Counted from the first letter of the stretch, positions 39,414 through 53,847 are shown. The stretch: DNA of 64,000 nucleotides from Glycine soja (GCF_004193775.1 NC_041003.1:46753611-46817610); one strand, 5' to 3'. Program-made: numbers and translations. Notes: a model not told the origin generated them from the letters alone.

Positions 39414-42400
39414 TAGCAATATATTATAGGGAGAGAGCAGAGTGATACTAAAGAAGCAAGAAATAAAAGGAGAATTAGAGATCAATGGTGTTAAGAAAGA
39501 GGTGTTGGCGGCCATACATATATATAGTGTAGGCACTCAAATCACCTATACATTCCTATTTAATTTCTTGCATGCAAAAAATTTATAAAATGTATATACT
39601 ATCCAAAAGAGAAAGGCCTGCTTCTGTACATGAACTTGAAAATAATTAGATAATTCTTAGCAACTAAATATAACAGCCGTATACGTTCCATAGTTAAATT
39701 ATTGGATTTAATTAGCTATGTTAACATAGACATCAATCATTACACATGCAGCAAACCACCAACTAAATTTGGATTGCTTGCTATATTTTACAGAAGTGGC
39801 AACAATGATTTGTAGTCTTTTGTTAAATTTTTTTAATGAGGTAATCTTGTCTCCATCTGCCTCGATCAGTGCATACCAAGTGCGTTGGTCTCCAAAACCT
39901 AGCTCTGAGGGCATTGTCAATTTGTCATGGCATGGTTGTAGATGATAGGATGTAACTTAAATCACACATATATTAATTCGACACATTCACTATCAATGAC
40001 TCCTTAACACCTCAACCATAAAATGTACGAGTGCTGTGAAGAATTATTCCTTGACTTAAAAATTGAAAGGTCTCCATATAGATTCACACCTTATGATAAA
40101 CTTTTATGTGCGCGCGCATTGAGCAACTTGCACAATTTGAAAAAATCTTTATGGTGAAATTAAGCCTGTAGCCACAGGAATGTTGATATGGGAGCGTCGT
40201 CCACAAATTCTTTGGATAGTTGCTTATAATAATTACAAGAGCAACGACCTATTTCATTCATCACACGCCTAGATATTTCTCATTCCTAGCTAGCATTGAG
40301 TTTTCTCATCATTCCGACTCAGACATTACAATGGCCAGTAGTGTTGTTGCTTATTATAGTCTCAGCGTCGTCGGCTGATCAAAAGGTGTTATTGTCACTG
40401 ACTGCATAAAGATAAGAAATTGTGTGATTAAAACGGTATGTGTAGGGACTAAAAGATGCTTTTAAGTAAAAGAGTTAAAAGAAAAAATATTGAAACTATA
40501 GAAACTAATTAAATAACTAAACCATTTAATAGAACAACATAAAGAAATCTTGAGGTTGTGAATCATGGCTAGCAAGAGGTTTGAAATTGCAATAGTAAAA
40601 TTTCTTTGTAATTTTTAACATTATGGAAAATTAAATTGTTGGTAAACATGGCGGATGTGACTATAATTATAGTTGTGACGCGATCACGGTGTACCCAAAA
40701 ATCTAGAGGTTGTGATCAATCATGGCAGCAGATGGTGTATTTATAAGGTGGAATTTCGGCCTTGCGTCAAGTCTTGTCAGCCGCCACGCATTGATAACAC
40801 TACCTCATAGTACTGTTCTTTTAAAACCATGACATCTAGTATACTGCTAAATTTGCAAGGTTCTGATGTTTTTTCAATATTCATACACAAACACTTAGCT
40901 AGTGAGCTAACTACCATAATTGCAATACCAACAGTATGAGTGATTTTATTTTGACAATTAAAAATTTCAAATCAATAACTATCTTTTCTCTCTATCTTTC
41001 TCTTCTTATCGCATTACATCATCAATCATATTTATCATTAATCATTTATTTCTTTTTCTCTCTCTCAAGTTGTAAATAACTCAAGGTTGTCCAAGAAACA
41101 TTTTCCCACTAGTATACCATTAGACAAGTCATTCTAAGTTGATCAGTAATTCAAGAACCATTAAACCCATGGTCCTCATGGAGGGGGACATGCAGAAAGA
41201 ACAACAATTCATTTTTCAGCTCTCTTTTGAATACGTTTTTTCTTATTTTGAATGAATTTCTTGTAGTTCACGTTACATTCAGAAAAAAAAAAGGTTCCAA
41301 TTAATTAGAAGAGTTAATTCACAGGAAATTTACATAATAATGAAGAATATATTAAAAAGAGGGCGTGTATAAACTGATGTTTCCTGTAGTATAATAGTCA
41401 AATGAGTTATATATGCATTACCACCATAAGTTCTATATGTTCCCCTTACTGTTCTAAACGAGCAATCTAATCATAAGCAGTGTCTTTTGGTCCCTGTTTT
41501 GCTGCCAATGGTTTTGGATGCTTGTGCTAGTTAATTTGTTCTTCTCCCAGTTGGTAGCAAATCATTATCGGCAAGAATTAGAAAAGAGTAACAGAGACGT
41601 AGTATATTAACACATAGCCAGCTAACTATCAATTACTGAAAAATGCAGCATCTGCAACTTGCAAGATATATGGACGACAAATTAAAGATAAGAATGGTGA
41701 ACCCAAAACTTTGCTTGGCAGAGACTGGGGAAGAAATGGTTGATCACGTATATTTGATTCCCAACCCGCATCCTCAATCACTTGACCCAGTAATGATGAG
41801 AAACGAACCCAATAAGAAATTAATGTAGACCCAAGTGCAAGTAGTGTCATTGCGTCAACGGTCAAGTGTCAACCCAACCTGAGTGAACTTTAGTGGATAG
41901 AAGTGTCATTGAAAATGAATTTATATTTGAAAAAAATATGAATTTGATTTTTGACAGAGAAGATTTTATTGGTGAGTAATTTATAAATATTTATGTAAGT
42001 GGTTAAGTGTTTATTAAATCTTAAAATCTGTCAGATGAATTTTTGGGATCCAATTAAGTAAATTTAAAGGAAAAAAGAAAAACCAACACAGCATTGTGTG
42101 ACATAATGATGATGATTTTTCTAATGTTTGAGAACTTCATAGGTTCAGTCTCAGGCTCTTAGCCAATGAAAAAACAACGCTAGCTCGATCCACCAAACGC
42201 ATTCCTACATTCTACAGTAACATTTTGAATCATGTCCCCCCTCATGTCTGCCAATAGAGCTGTTACATTTATGGTCCATTCTTTGTTCAATTCAAGTGAG
42301 GATTTTAGAATGTGGCTAGAGCAGCAGAAGGAGAAAGCAAAAAAGCCTATTGGAGGATGTGATTCTGTGCACTTTTTATATGGTCAACTAGTATACTGTG

Positions 42401-45400
42401 TTCTGTAGAAGGAAATGAAACAGTAGGATGGCTACAGTGGTGCCACTAACATTTGACACGAGTAATATAATCATCAACGTCCATTTCAAAATCAGGTAAA
42501 TTGGGGTGAAAAAAAAAAAAGAAAACCCAAAAGAAAAAAAAATAGAGAAAGAAAATAATAAATGTGATATACAATAGAAAAAGAAAGAGAGATATAAAAA
42601 GAAAATATGAAAGAAAACATCGGTGCATGAAAAGTACTTTTCATTTCATACGAATATTAAATAATAAAAATTAAGTGATGACATGTATTTTAATACTAAT
42701 TAATATTTATTAAGCGTTAAAATAGTTGTAGAAAAAAATGGCATTTTAATACTAATCAATATTAGAAATTTGATACCTTGAACTCCTTCATTTTGGTTGT
42801 ATGTGAAGAATAAAGTTTGAGTGTATCTTTGGGAAGACGTTTTCAACCCTCCAAATGTACATTCAACTCAAGATACAAAAGAATTCCTTTTATCAACGTA
42901 TGTTCACCACCTTAACAAAAGATATATATTTTTGTGATTTATGAATTTCACCAACGAATTTCCAAACATATCCTGAGTTGCTAAAAAAGAGCTGGGCTGA
43001 TAGAGATACTTCAAGACTATGTATCAAATTAATACACAGAAAATTAAAATTAAATGAGTACAAAGTTATTACGATATTACATCATGCAAACATCATAATT
43101 TTGAGTCAAACCAAGTTTGGCTCAACTTACCATGGTTCACCTTCATTTCACTACCAAACCAAATCGTAGCTAATCTTATCCAGGTTGCCAAGTTTGTGAA
43201 CAAGTGAAGCATGCACTCCAATTGTGTCCTTGGAGTAAACCACTCAGGTTTGGATTCCAATTAATTTCAGTGTACGACTATCATCAAACATTATTTATTT
43301 ATTTATCATTATCATATTTGTACAAGCATGACTAGTTACAGTTAAAAAATCTGATCATATCATCTTTAGACGAGTCATTCTTTTCAATAATTTTTTTTAT
43401 CTACAAAGTTTAAATTTGAAATCTTTGTTTATGATGATTGAGTCTAATTCTACCCGGATTAACAATATGTTAATTTTAATTAATGTGTTTATGCTAGTAT
43501 TTGAAATTTAATTTTAGAAGATCTTAATTTCATAAAATTAATTTTATTAAATGTGATTTGAGCTTAAGTCATATATGCTCAAAAACTTTATCTTAAAAGT
43601 AGGTTTATACTAAAAAAAACAAGTTTTTACTAAAATCTAGCATAAATTTTCATATTCAACATAAATTTAAGTTTTCTTCTAATTAAACGCGTTTGAGAAA
43701 AATCATTACCATTTTTTATATCGTGTCCGGTTAGTGTTTGTGTTTGATCAAGTATCAGACAATACTATTAAGTAATTAATTAACCCGTTTTCAGATAGCA
43801 AAGCAAACATCCTTGGGCCAAACTTTGTTGCGAAATCGTATAACATTGCTACTTTGTTGGGCCTTATAATAGGCCAGTTTGATACTTTGGATCATCTCAG
43901 TTTCGCTTACCAAAGACAAAATCATAAATACAATCAAAACAATGGGAAAAGATTTTACTTTGTTTCTTGAGTTTCAATGAAGTTTTCATTTAGTTCCTTT
44001 TTTTTTTTTGACGTAATCTCATTTGTGAGTCGGATTGTAAAAGTATCACAATTAAGTAAACTAAAAGAAAACTACTGAATTATATCTTGGATGTAACTAC
44101 ATTTATTAATGACATGAATAAATATTAAGCTAAACATATCATATTATAGATATATATTAACATGATTTTTAATTTATACTAGTCACTAGTTGAATTATAA
44201 AAATAAAAAAATAGAGATAGAGAGAGAGAGAAGCTTTTATTAAAGTCATATTGATATTCTGTATAAAATCTTATTTCGCATTGAACAAATTAAGGCAGAT
44301 ATTTAATTATAACTATTAGTTATTAAGAACTTAATCATGAATGAAATAAAAAAAAAGTTATAAATATTTTTCAGAAAAGAAAATGAAACCAATTGCATTG
44401 CAACCATGTAAAGTGTAAACTGTACCCGGTTCAGAAAAGTTATAAATATTTTTCAGAAAAGTTATATTGTTTTATGGAGTTTTCTAATCAATTAGGCACC
44501 AAATTCCAAAAGCTAAAAAAATTAACGACAAAGGCAGTGGTGCCCAATGGCCCCAATTGACACCCCAACCTAAGATAAAACATGACTCTGCATATTGGCA
44601 TTTGCCCCAGCAAAATCTTTAGTTGTTTATTTATTTATGTCACAAACTCATTATTTATCGAGTCATGAACTGATGCTTATGTTTTTGTATATGTCGCAAC
44701 TTAGAGCTAAGCTGTGAGTCACTAACTAATTAACCTAGTTGAGATAACATTATTGATTAAGGGGGGAAAAGTTCAATAAAAAAAAGGAAAAAAATCAAAT
44801 AATTGAATTTGGAATTTTTTTTTTCCCCTCAAAAACAATGAATTTAAAGAGTATTCACAGTAAAATTAGATTTAAATCACTTTCAGGATATAAATTATGT
44901 TTGAATTTATAACTTATTAGGTGAAAATTTTATCTTATTTTACTCGAATAGTCATTTGAGGTTTTCTTGATATTAATGATATGTTAATTTGGTTCAGGAA
45001 CGACATTAAAAAAAAAATACTACAATGGTAGTAGAAAGTGACGCTAGTGTAAATGTTTTCTTTTTTCTTTTTTCATTTGGAAGGTAGTGATGCTGTCGGT
45101 GAAATTGAAAATCATGAGATTGAAATAACTTGGACACTACGTCAGTTTTTTTTTTTTTTTTAACGATGGAATATATTATTTTTCAATTAAAGGTTAAGAT
45201 TTTTTTCATTTTTTTCTTTTCTTATTTTTCCATTTTGTCCCTCGATCCTCATCTCTCCCAAGTCTCATCCACTAGTAACAATAAGTGTTGCTACCACCAG
45301 AGCCAACGACGGCAAAACCATCAGAACCCACGGTAGTGGGAAGAGCAACGACAACAGTAACGACTCTCTCTCTCTTTCTCAGATTTAGAAACTAAAAATC

Positions 45401-48207
45401 GGTCCTAAGAAAAACACAACTCTTTCAGATTTTTGTTTAGATACCAAATATTACAAACTTGATTTTAGCTCTTGTTTGAAGATTTACAATTAATATAAAA
45501 ATAATTTTCAGTATGCAATTACCTAAATGACTTAAGTCTAAGGGTATATATGAAACAAATAGCGTAACTAATGGTGTACATAGAGTAAATAACATGACTA
45601 AAGCTAATGTTGATACAAAAATTACTTCTAATATCATCAATGAAACTTGAATCTAAAAATCAAAATCATGTTTCCCACACAATGTCAAACACTATAATTA
45701 ATATATATATAAAAAAACATGTTTAACTCAGGCTCAAGTTGAGACATCTTAGCCGCAAGTTTGGAATGACATTATTTACTCACATTAGATCCAAAATTTA
45801 CATCTAAATTGACAATAGTTGCATAAGCTACAAATTTTTTGTTATCTCATATGTGGATTGAAATATTCACCAAAAAAAATATGTGGATTGAGAAATTGAC
45901 CTGACTTAGATTCAAACACACACTTTAGAATAAAACACACCCAAAATTGTTTTAACTTAAAACCAATTGTGAATCTATAATCAATTCATCAAGGTAGACT
46001 TAAATATATAAACATTTGCTTAAAATCATGTTAACTTATATTTAACGTGATTGTATATCATCTAACATGAATTTAAACACCGGTTATCGGGCCATTAAGC
46101 ACAAAAAAGACGTCAAATTAAAATCCTCCATAGATCTTGTATTAATGCTGCTTCAAATAAAATTTCACCTATACACAGTGTATATTCTGGTTTCATGACT
46201 AATCATCGCAACAATTTCCGCAATTTAGAGAGACAGTTAATTTAGCTCATTACTTGACATTTTTTTTAATGTTGTTATTGACTTATTGTGGTTCATCTTT
46301 CGGATATATGATCAATAATGGTCATGTACAATTAATCTATACATTTCTGCATTATAAACTAATTAGAAACTATCATTTTGATGTCATTTAAAATAATTAT
46401 TATGAAAGTCAATCAATTATTTTATCATATAATATGATAATTTATAATCATAGTACCTAAAACAATTTTCTAGGTACTGAGAATGCATTTTAATTGATTT
46501 TAAAAATATTAATGACACATTTTAGAGTCTTGTTATATATTTTTTTATTTTTAATATAGAATAAAAATTATGTAAATTTGTTATATATAAAAACAAGGTA
46601 TATTAATTTTTATTTACATTTATTTTGTAAATAATTTTGAAGGTTCCCCTGTCTCAGTGTCCCAACATAAGAGTCCTCCCACAGAACAACAGTGATTGAG
46701 CCCCACACGAGCAATCCATGCACAGAAAAGGCGGAACAATTATGGCACTCACTTTTGAAATAACGAAACTGCTAAAAATTGTTACTCCCACGAGGCAATA
46801 ATTGTACCCGTAAATTATTGATTTGGTTAAAAGTAGATTAGGCGTGTGTGTGTGTGTGTTCAGATTTTTAATTTGACGATTAGGAAAAGTAAACAACGAC
46901 TACGATCTAATAAAAGGAACCCTCATGGTGAGTGTTTAAATTTGAAGTCTCCAGAACATGTTCACTCGCATTTTCTAAGAGAGGAAATGGATAATCAACA
47001 ATGTTATGCCAATAAAAGATGTTTCAAACTCTCGGTGAGTCAAGGAAATTGAGTGTTTATAAAGGAAATTTAGTCTTAATTCCAAAGTAATATAAGATTA
47101 TTAATTTTGATATTCCGGAACAATATCAACAATTGCTTTATGATGAAAATGTTTGAAAATAAATTATTTATTCATGCATTTTGATAAATAGGATTAAAAA
47201 GTCTAAGTTCTTAACCATTTTTATCTCTCAATTGTTTCAATAATTTTCTTATATCATTTCCTCTAAATCTGTTAAAGGTTTAAATATACGAAAACTATGG
47301 AAACTATTGAGAGATAAATACATAATCATGCCATTAAGGAGATAATGTGTATCAATGAGTGTGGATAGAAGATTGAATGATACATAAGTTATTGAGTTGT
47401 GACTAACCAACACATATAGGAGATGGACCAGATTAATATTTTTTTTCAATTCATTGATATTTTATGGTTAATTAAAGTGTTGGCAACAAGTATGAGTAAT
47501 TAGATACTCAATCAGTAAGGATACAAATATAAGAGTTAATTAGATCATAATGGATATTGTAATACATCTTATTTATTTTCATTTTTATATCTTATTTCTC
47601 TTATTAGATTTCATCTTTAAATATTATTTAATAGATGTATAAGTTGTACCATGATAATTAAGACAAACAATGTAAGGCTTTTCAACACTCCATCCATATG
47701 TTTTCCAGGTGATGCCTCTCATAATAGATGATTTACATAAATGAAAAATCATGTTAGATTTCAATTCATTTTAAAATCGATTGATAAACTGAAGTTGGTC
47801 AACAATAATATAAACTATATTCTCCCTTAAGAATTATGACAGGTAATGTTTGACTTTTCAACACCCTAGGTAGCATTCTACAAAAACACATTACAATTAA
47901 AAAAATGTTTTGTTTTTTTTATTCTTTGTCAGTATTTTAATAAAATTAAAAGAAAAATGATCATATATTTTATCCTATTCCGTTTTTAATTTATATCACA
48001 CATAAATAGAATTCTTATATTTTATTTTATCCTGTAATGTCACGTCTATCAAACACTACCTCAAGCCCTCAACCAACAGGATGATCCTACTATTTTACAC
48101 ATTTTACAAATAACCAATTTGTTCAATTAACTAATAATTTGGTCCAACCCTGTATAACAGATAGCTCCAATATTATGATTGGGTATGTCTTTTGTACGAA
48201 AGCTCCA
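39414..48207. other. Long intergenic region without a supported gene
   Basis: About 8.8 kb. The first 130 bp hold a plausible TATA (ACTATATATATG on the minus strand, about 39516-39530) for the dead transporter. The rest is AT-rich spacer with poly-T/poly-A runs, a GCAT run (about 39082-39102), a 24-bp direct repeat pair (44356 and 44438) and a short GT run (46843-46860). Short open frames near 39708-39920 and 41629-41865 (minus) resemble no family I know. Confidence 0.6.
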
Positions 48208-51170
48208 ATGGCTTCTTACTACTTCCTCCTCTTGCTAGTTCTCGTTGGTGCAACTACAGCAGCTTCTGAGGAAGAGCTATGCACAGACTTTTACTCCTGC
48301 ACCTGCCCAAACTTGTTGCCTATAGTGAAGAAAGGAGTGGCCAAAGCCATTCAGAAAGAACCACGCATGGGGGCTTCCTTACTCCGATTGCATTTCCATC
48401 ACTTCTTTGTAAACGTGAGTATATAATAATTAATAATGTAGTATAATATATATATGTGCATTTATGTTTACTTCATTTAACCTTTTGTATAGGCTGCAAG
48501 GTGCAAGAAATTAGGTAGTCTGACTCATTATGGTCCAAATAATCTTATAATGACACGTAATTAAGTGTCAAATGTTGTTAATTCTTGTTGTAAATTGAAA
48601 ATTTTAAATATATCTCACATAAAGATTGACTGAAATTATCTAATAATTAGCTTGTTCCAAGTTGCTTTCATAAGATAGTGATATTTCAGGGTTGTGATGC
48701 ACCAATACTGTTGGATGATACAAGCAACTTCGTTGGAGAGCAAACAGCAGAAGCTAACAATCAATCAGCTAGAGGGTTCAACGTGATTAATGATATTAAG
48801 GCCAATGTGGAGAAAGAATGCCCCAGAGTGGTGTCATGTGCTGATATTCTTGCTCTGGCAGCTCGAGATTCTGTAGTTTGTGTAATATAGATACTCCTTT
48901 CGTTTTTTTTTTTAATTATGGGATTTTGGAGAAATTTTATTTCTATTTACATGTTATTTATAAAATTTAAGATCACATTAAATGTTTTTTATCCATTAAT
49001 TTTTTTTATCTTTAATTAATGTAGCCATGTATTTATTATGAAATAGAAAGAAAAAGGAATTAAATAGGAAACTCCACACCTATTTTGTTATAGTTGAAAA
49101 ATTATTATATTTTTTTATTTCAAGAAAATAACTTTAAAAAACAGATAAAAAGCAACTGAAGTAGTAATATTCTGTGATTCTATTTCTATCCCAGTCAAAG
49201 TTATCAATTATTATGGCCCTTGAATTAGTAGCACTTACTATATCTTTTTGTGTAAAACATTTGCAGTTAGGAGGACCTACTTGGGAAGTGGGGTTGGGGA
49301 GAAGAGCTTCTACTACAGCATGTAGAAGTGATGCTAATAACAACATTCCCGGGCCTTTCCTCAGTCTATCTGCTCTCATAAACAATTTTGCTAATCAAGA
49401 CCTCTCAGTTACAGACTTGGTGGCTCTTTCAGGTGTTATAATATATTTGAGATGTCTTAAGTCAGTTAAAATATATGCCTCCCAACAAAAAATAATCCCT
49501 CATTTTAATAAAAGTTAAAATAAATGTTTTTTAATATTTTTTATCCATAAAAATAAAAAACAGAAAATTTACAACAACTTACTTACGCACCGACCACCTT
49601 ACTTTTTAATACATCTGGGTTCCAAATTAAAGTTGTGGTTTTATATATGTGGAATGATTGTGATGGCATGTGGAGTTTCTTGCATTAGTAATTCATTTTA
49701 CATAATAGTAGTAGTATCTATTTAAATAGAATTTGCAAGAGATGAACTCATAAAAAACTGAGGAAATTGTTGTTCTTCCCTTTCATTTTAACTAAAACGA
49801 ATAATGTGATATTCGACCAAAAAAAATTATTAGATGTAAAGAAACTAATTTTGTGATTCTGCCTTTTCAGAGCTTTTTCCATAAACTAATTCTTTCCACT
49901 TTTAAGAAAAATACTAAATATTTTTTACTTTTCATTTTTTAAAACTAGCATAATTATTATAATCTTTTGAACATATGCATAATTAAAAACACACTTTTTC
50001 CTAACGAAATCAAACAAAAAGGTCCCCAATTTATTTTTTTCATGCAGTCCAACAAAAACTCATTCTTTACTCATCTGCTATCCATTGAGGTATGAAATTA
50101 GAACCAATTTATTATTTATTACTTTTCTTATTATTCGGTTTACTTCTTAAATAATGTGATAAAAAAAATTCTTCTATTTCAACATAAAATCTATATATAA
50201 TCAAGGACATTATAATTTTATTTCATTTTATCTCTTTCTATTTGAGCTCGTCTCATGTTATCTCTTCTCACTTCATTCATTCATTATTAAATATCCCATC
50301 GTATTGATCTAGGTGTCTTTATTTGTTTCTAGATATCAACGGATTCTAGTACTCTTAATATTGGTTATTGCGTGAGTAACAAAACAACCATTTCCTGGTT
50401 ATTATTGTCATAATTAAGAGTGTTGTTCTGTCTATTTATTACCTAAAATTATCACTCGTCGGTTTGAGTTTTGCTCAACCTATTTATTGATATAAAAAAA
50501 AAAAATACCACTGTTCAAAAGTTGTGCTTGGAAAAATATTTTAGTGAATTTGGTCATTTCATTTTTTTTCTGGAGAATAAATAATATTTCTTACTATTTT
50601 GAAAGAAAAACACATTTTTTTCCTGTGTAATACCTTCCATTTCCTGCACTGAATTGTGTGTTCCTCTGCCTCTGTAAGAACACTGCCGTACTGAAGAAAT
50701 GAGAGGATCCTAATTGAATTTTGGCTTCCCATATTCACTTTTAGTGTTTCAAACTTTCAACTCACTAACAGCAACTTTTCAATAACAGGGGCACATACCA
50801 TTGGCCTGGCTGAATGAAAAAATTTCCGAGCACACATCTACAATGATTCCAACGTTGATCCCTCCCACCGAAAGTCCCTGCAGAGCAAGTGCCCCAGGAG
50901 TGGAAATGACAAAATACTCGAACCCCTTGACCACCAAACTCCAATCCATTTCGATAATCTTCCAGAATTTGGTGAGTAAAAAGGCCCTTCTTCATTCTGA
51001 TCAGGAGCTCTTCAATAGCAGTTCTACTGACAATCTGGTAAGAAAATATGCTGCCAACTACTGCTGCATTCTTTGAAGACTTTGCCAAGGGCATGGTCAA
51101 AATGAGCAACATCAAGCCTCTCACAGGAAGCAAAGGCCAGATCAGAATCAATTGTGGGAAAATAAATTAA
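48208..51170 (+). pseudogene. Disabled class III peroxidase, 4 exons
   Basis: Exons 48208-48414, 48690-48881, 49267-49432 and 50789-51170 follow the same plan and phases as the intact gene at 29.6-31.6 kb; exons 2 and 3 are even the same length (192 and 166 bp). The signal peptide and the [18 protein letters not shown] and LGGPTWEVGLGRRAS segments are clear. Lesions: the distal active-site motif reads FHHFFVN where the family has FHDCFVN, losing the calcium-binding Asp and a disulphide Cys through two single-base changes; exon 4 has a TGA soon after HTIGLA; and at least two frameshifts follow, near DNL (about 50960) and after RKYAAN (about 51055), although the reading resumes in other frames to the normal end CGKIN. 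Intron 3 is expanded to 1.36 kb. Not a functional peroxidase. Confidence 0.93.
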
Positions 51171-51778
51171 AAGTTAGCAAGTGATGATGTCTAGTATGTT
51201 TTAATATAAATTTTATTTCCCTCCTCCAAAGTTATGTCAAATAATTGGATCCTCTCGCACCGTCAAGCAACCTTATTAATCATCAATACACTATGTAGTT
51301 TTATATGTATACAATATATGCACATGACTTTGTGACAAATGAACGACAATCAACATAGCCAGCAAGCAGACTTATAGCATCAAATGAACGACAATAGCAA
51401 GCTATCTATCCAGAAAAATTATATCTCTTTGCATTTGCCTGGTTAAGTTTTTAAAGAATCACCAGCCTAAAACAAAGCAAGGCATTAAAATCACAAAATT
51501 AAATGAATTATAAGAATACTACTAAACTCCAAGAAGAAATTTACAAGAGAAATAAGAAAAAAAATATATAAGGACAATTAATATGTTACAGTGTTAGGCT
51601 AAACAATTTTAACTTCGATTATTCCCACTAGACTATTACAATATATTTGGTCAGAGAGATGACTGGGGGGTAGTTACTTCATCATGAAAATCACGATATC
51701 TCAACTATAAAACATTACAACCTACCGAAACAACGAAATTTCAAGCTGCTATTTATAGTTATATTACATATCCCCCAC
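51171..51778. other. Spacer between convergent genes
   Basis: About 600 bp between the dead peroxidase (+) and the sororin-like gene (-). It probably contains the latter's 3' untranslated region; no other feature seen. Confidence 0.5.
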
Positions 51779-53847
51779 TTAATCCAGCTCATCACCAGAT
51801 TCAACCTCCAGTTTGAATTCATCAATCTCTTTAAAGTAAGCTTTCTGTTTTTCTATAAATTCTTGGAGCTGGTGATTCTTGAGCTCATCTTTTTCAGATG
51901 ACAAAGCACACTGTTTCTGAAAATTCAGAAAATATGCATCAGACACTAGCAAAATATTTATTTTGACATGATTGAACATGAAACTGAGAAACAAGAAGTA
52001 TGCAGAATCTATGGCCTGTAAGCAAGCCCCCTGCCAAAAGAAAATGTCATGTGCAGGAGAAAACAGAAGTGTATGAAGCTAGAAAGTACCAGAAAATTAT
52101 ATATTCTACTTCCACCCAACAACTATTTCAAAGATTTTATTAGGGCAATGAGTAACGTGTAATGACAAAGGAAATCTAAATAGTTGGGAGTCACAATAAC
52201 TATCAGAGATTGAAAATTGATCAACTTCCATTGTAACCACTATAAAACTATTCCAAATGACACAAAAATGGTGGTTCAGTGAAAAAGGGTCCCACTATAT
52301 CCCAATGGGTGGATAGGTTGTATCTGAGGCTATATAATCTGTGGGCAGATCACCGGGTGGCAATCTTAACATTGCATCAAGATTCACCCTTCACACAAAT
52401 TAAAATCCTACAAAAGTGTGAAATACCCATTATATTTTAGATGCAAGTTTCATAGACATTCTAAAATTGTTTATGTAGTTTCATTAAACATCAAGGGAGG
52501 TTGGCATAAAATTGTTTGATGTATAGATGATGGACTTGTGATTACTCATGTGGAGTCATGCCACAGAGATTGACATACTCACTAAAAAAGCAGGAATACT
52601 CATCTTAAACAATAAATAAACAATCCTCAGAAAATGCTCGTTGCAATATTTTTAACAAGGACAGTTTCATAAAAGATCAAGTTCTTGTTGAATAACTAAT
52701 TCAATATCCCTAGAGTCAGAGGGGTTTGAGTTTCCTAATAAAACCACAGAAACTCAGGAACACAACAGTAAATTAATACCTTCGTACGAGGAACTGTCAT
52801 TGCCTTTGCCTTGGGTAGGTTTGCACCTTCAAACTCATCATCTTTCTCACTGTTTTTTCATCACAAAATCATACACAATAATTATATAGAAGAACTTCCA
52901 AGAAAGAGACAATAAAAAGCAAAAATCAAATACAATTCCCTTAATGAAGACAACCAATATAATGGACCTATCCAACCATAACATGGATACCAACAGAGAA
53001 TCGAAGGAAACATAAAATGTTAAGGGTATAAAGCATTGTAACTGCAAAGCAGGACCGACTAAAAAAAGTGAAACAAAAAGGGATAACTCTGAATCAGTAA
53101 TCTATTCAGGAAAGCTTCACAAGGCTAAGAAATTTCATGCATTCATACATATATGCCTAATATAGCCAATCCAAACAGGAAACTCCACAAATACTTTGGC
53201 AAACTCCTTTCAAGAACTGTGAAATGTTTAAGTAGCAACACACTCTCTAATAAACTCCAGTATTACTTCAAATTCAGTAGAAACTACAGAATAATAAGTA
53301 ATTACCAAGTATGAGAGATCTTGAAATTGGGCGTGGTAGTGAAAGGAACAGCCACTGCCTTCCCTTTATCCCTCTTTCTTTTATTTGAAGAACGTCTTCG
53401 ACTGTACACGACTGTAATAGGCTCAGAGGCTTCAACATCAACAATCTCTAAAGAAAAAAAGGGAATCACAAAAAAACGACAATAATAGGAAGTAACTAAA
53501 CACAGCGATTAAACATGGTATATTCAAATTGAAGTATTGCTAAGCTGGAATAAAAGTTTTGGTTGCAAGACAAATTGAATTTGAGAATTGAATGGGGGAG
53601 TGATGAAAGTACCGAGGGGAGAGGGAGAGGGAGAGGGAGGGTTTGGGGAATTATGGAGATTGGTGGTAGTGGTGGTGGTGGTGGTGATAGTAGCAGCGGT
53701 GTTGCATTTAGCGGGTGCGGAAGAAGAAGGGTTGGTTATGGTTTTGTGAGGTTTGAGGGGAACAAGGGAGGGAGAACAAGTGTTGGTGCGATCGGAAAAA
53801 GGCTTTCTGCGAGTCACCACTCGTCTTTCGTTACTACCAGCTTCCAT
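51779..53847 (-). CDS. Sororin-like sister-chromatid cohesion protein, 4 exons, 194 aa
   Basis: Exons 53847-53613, 53447-53306, 52849-52780 and 51916-51779 join in frame through split codons and GT-AG introns. The N-terminus has RRKPFSDRTN (about residues 13-22), followed by a low-complexity Thr run and an SPNPPSPSPSP stretch. The middle holds PITVVYSRRRSSNKRKR, a likely nuclear signal, and KGKAVAVPFTTTPNF. The C-terminus ends QKAYFKEIDEFKLEVESGDE and LD, an acidic-aromatic block like the conserved C-terminal region of sororins. In plants sororin (Arabidopsis At3g56250) protects cohesin from the release factor WAPL. The assignment rests on the end motifs and on genome context, since most of the protein is disordered and poorly conserved. 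No lesion seen. Confidence 0.65.

Noticed and set aside
39708..39920. 70-codon minus-strand frame beginning MTMPSELGFGDQRTWYALIEADGDKIT
   Set aside because: The first 30 codons look somewhat protein-like, but I cannot match a family or find flanking exons. Left as intergenic.
41629..41865. Overlapping frames on both strands of 61-78 codons
   Set aside because: No motif and no neighbours in frame; overlapping open frames at this length are expected by chance.
43500..46080. Possible pair of related MITEs near 43500-43690 and 45920-46080
   Set aside because: Some shared AT-rich words, but no clear terminal inverted repeats or TA duplications. The similarity may be base composition only.
50765..51151. 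128-codon minus-strand frame
   Set aside because: It is antisense to exon 4 of the dead peroxidase.
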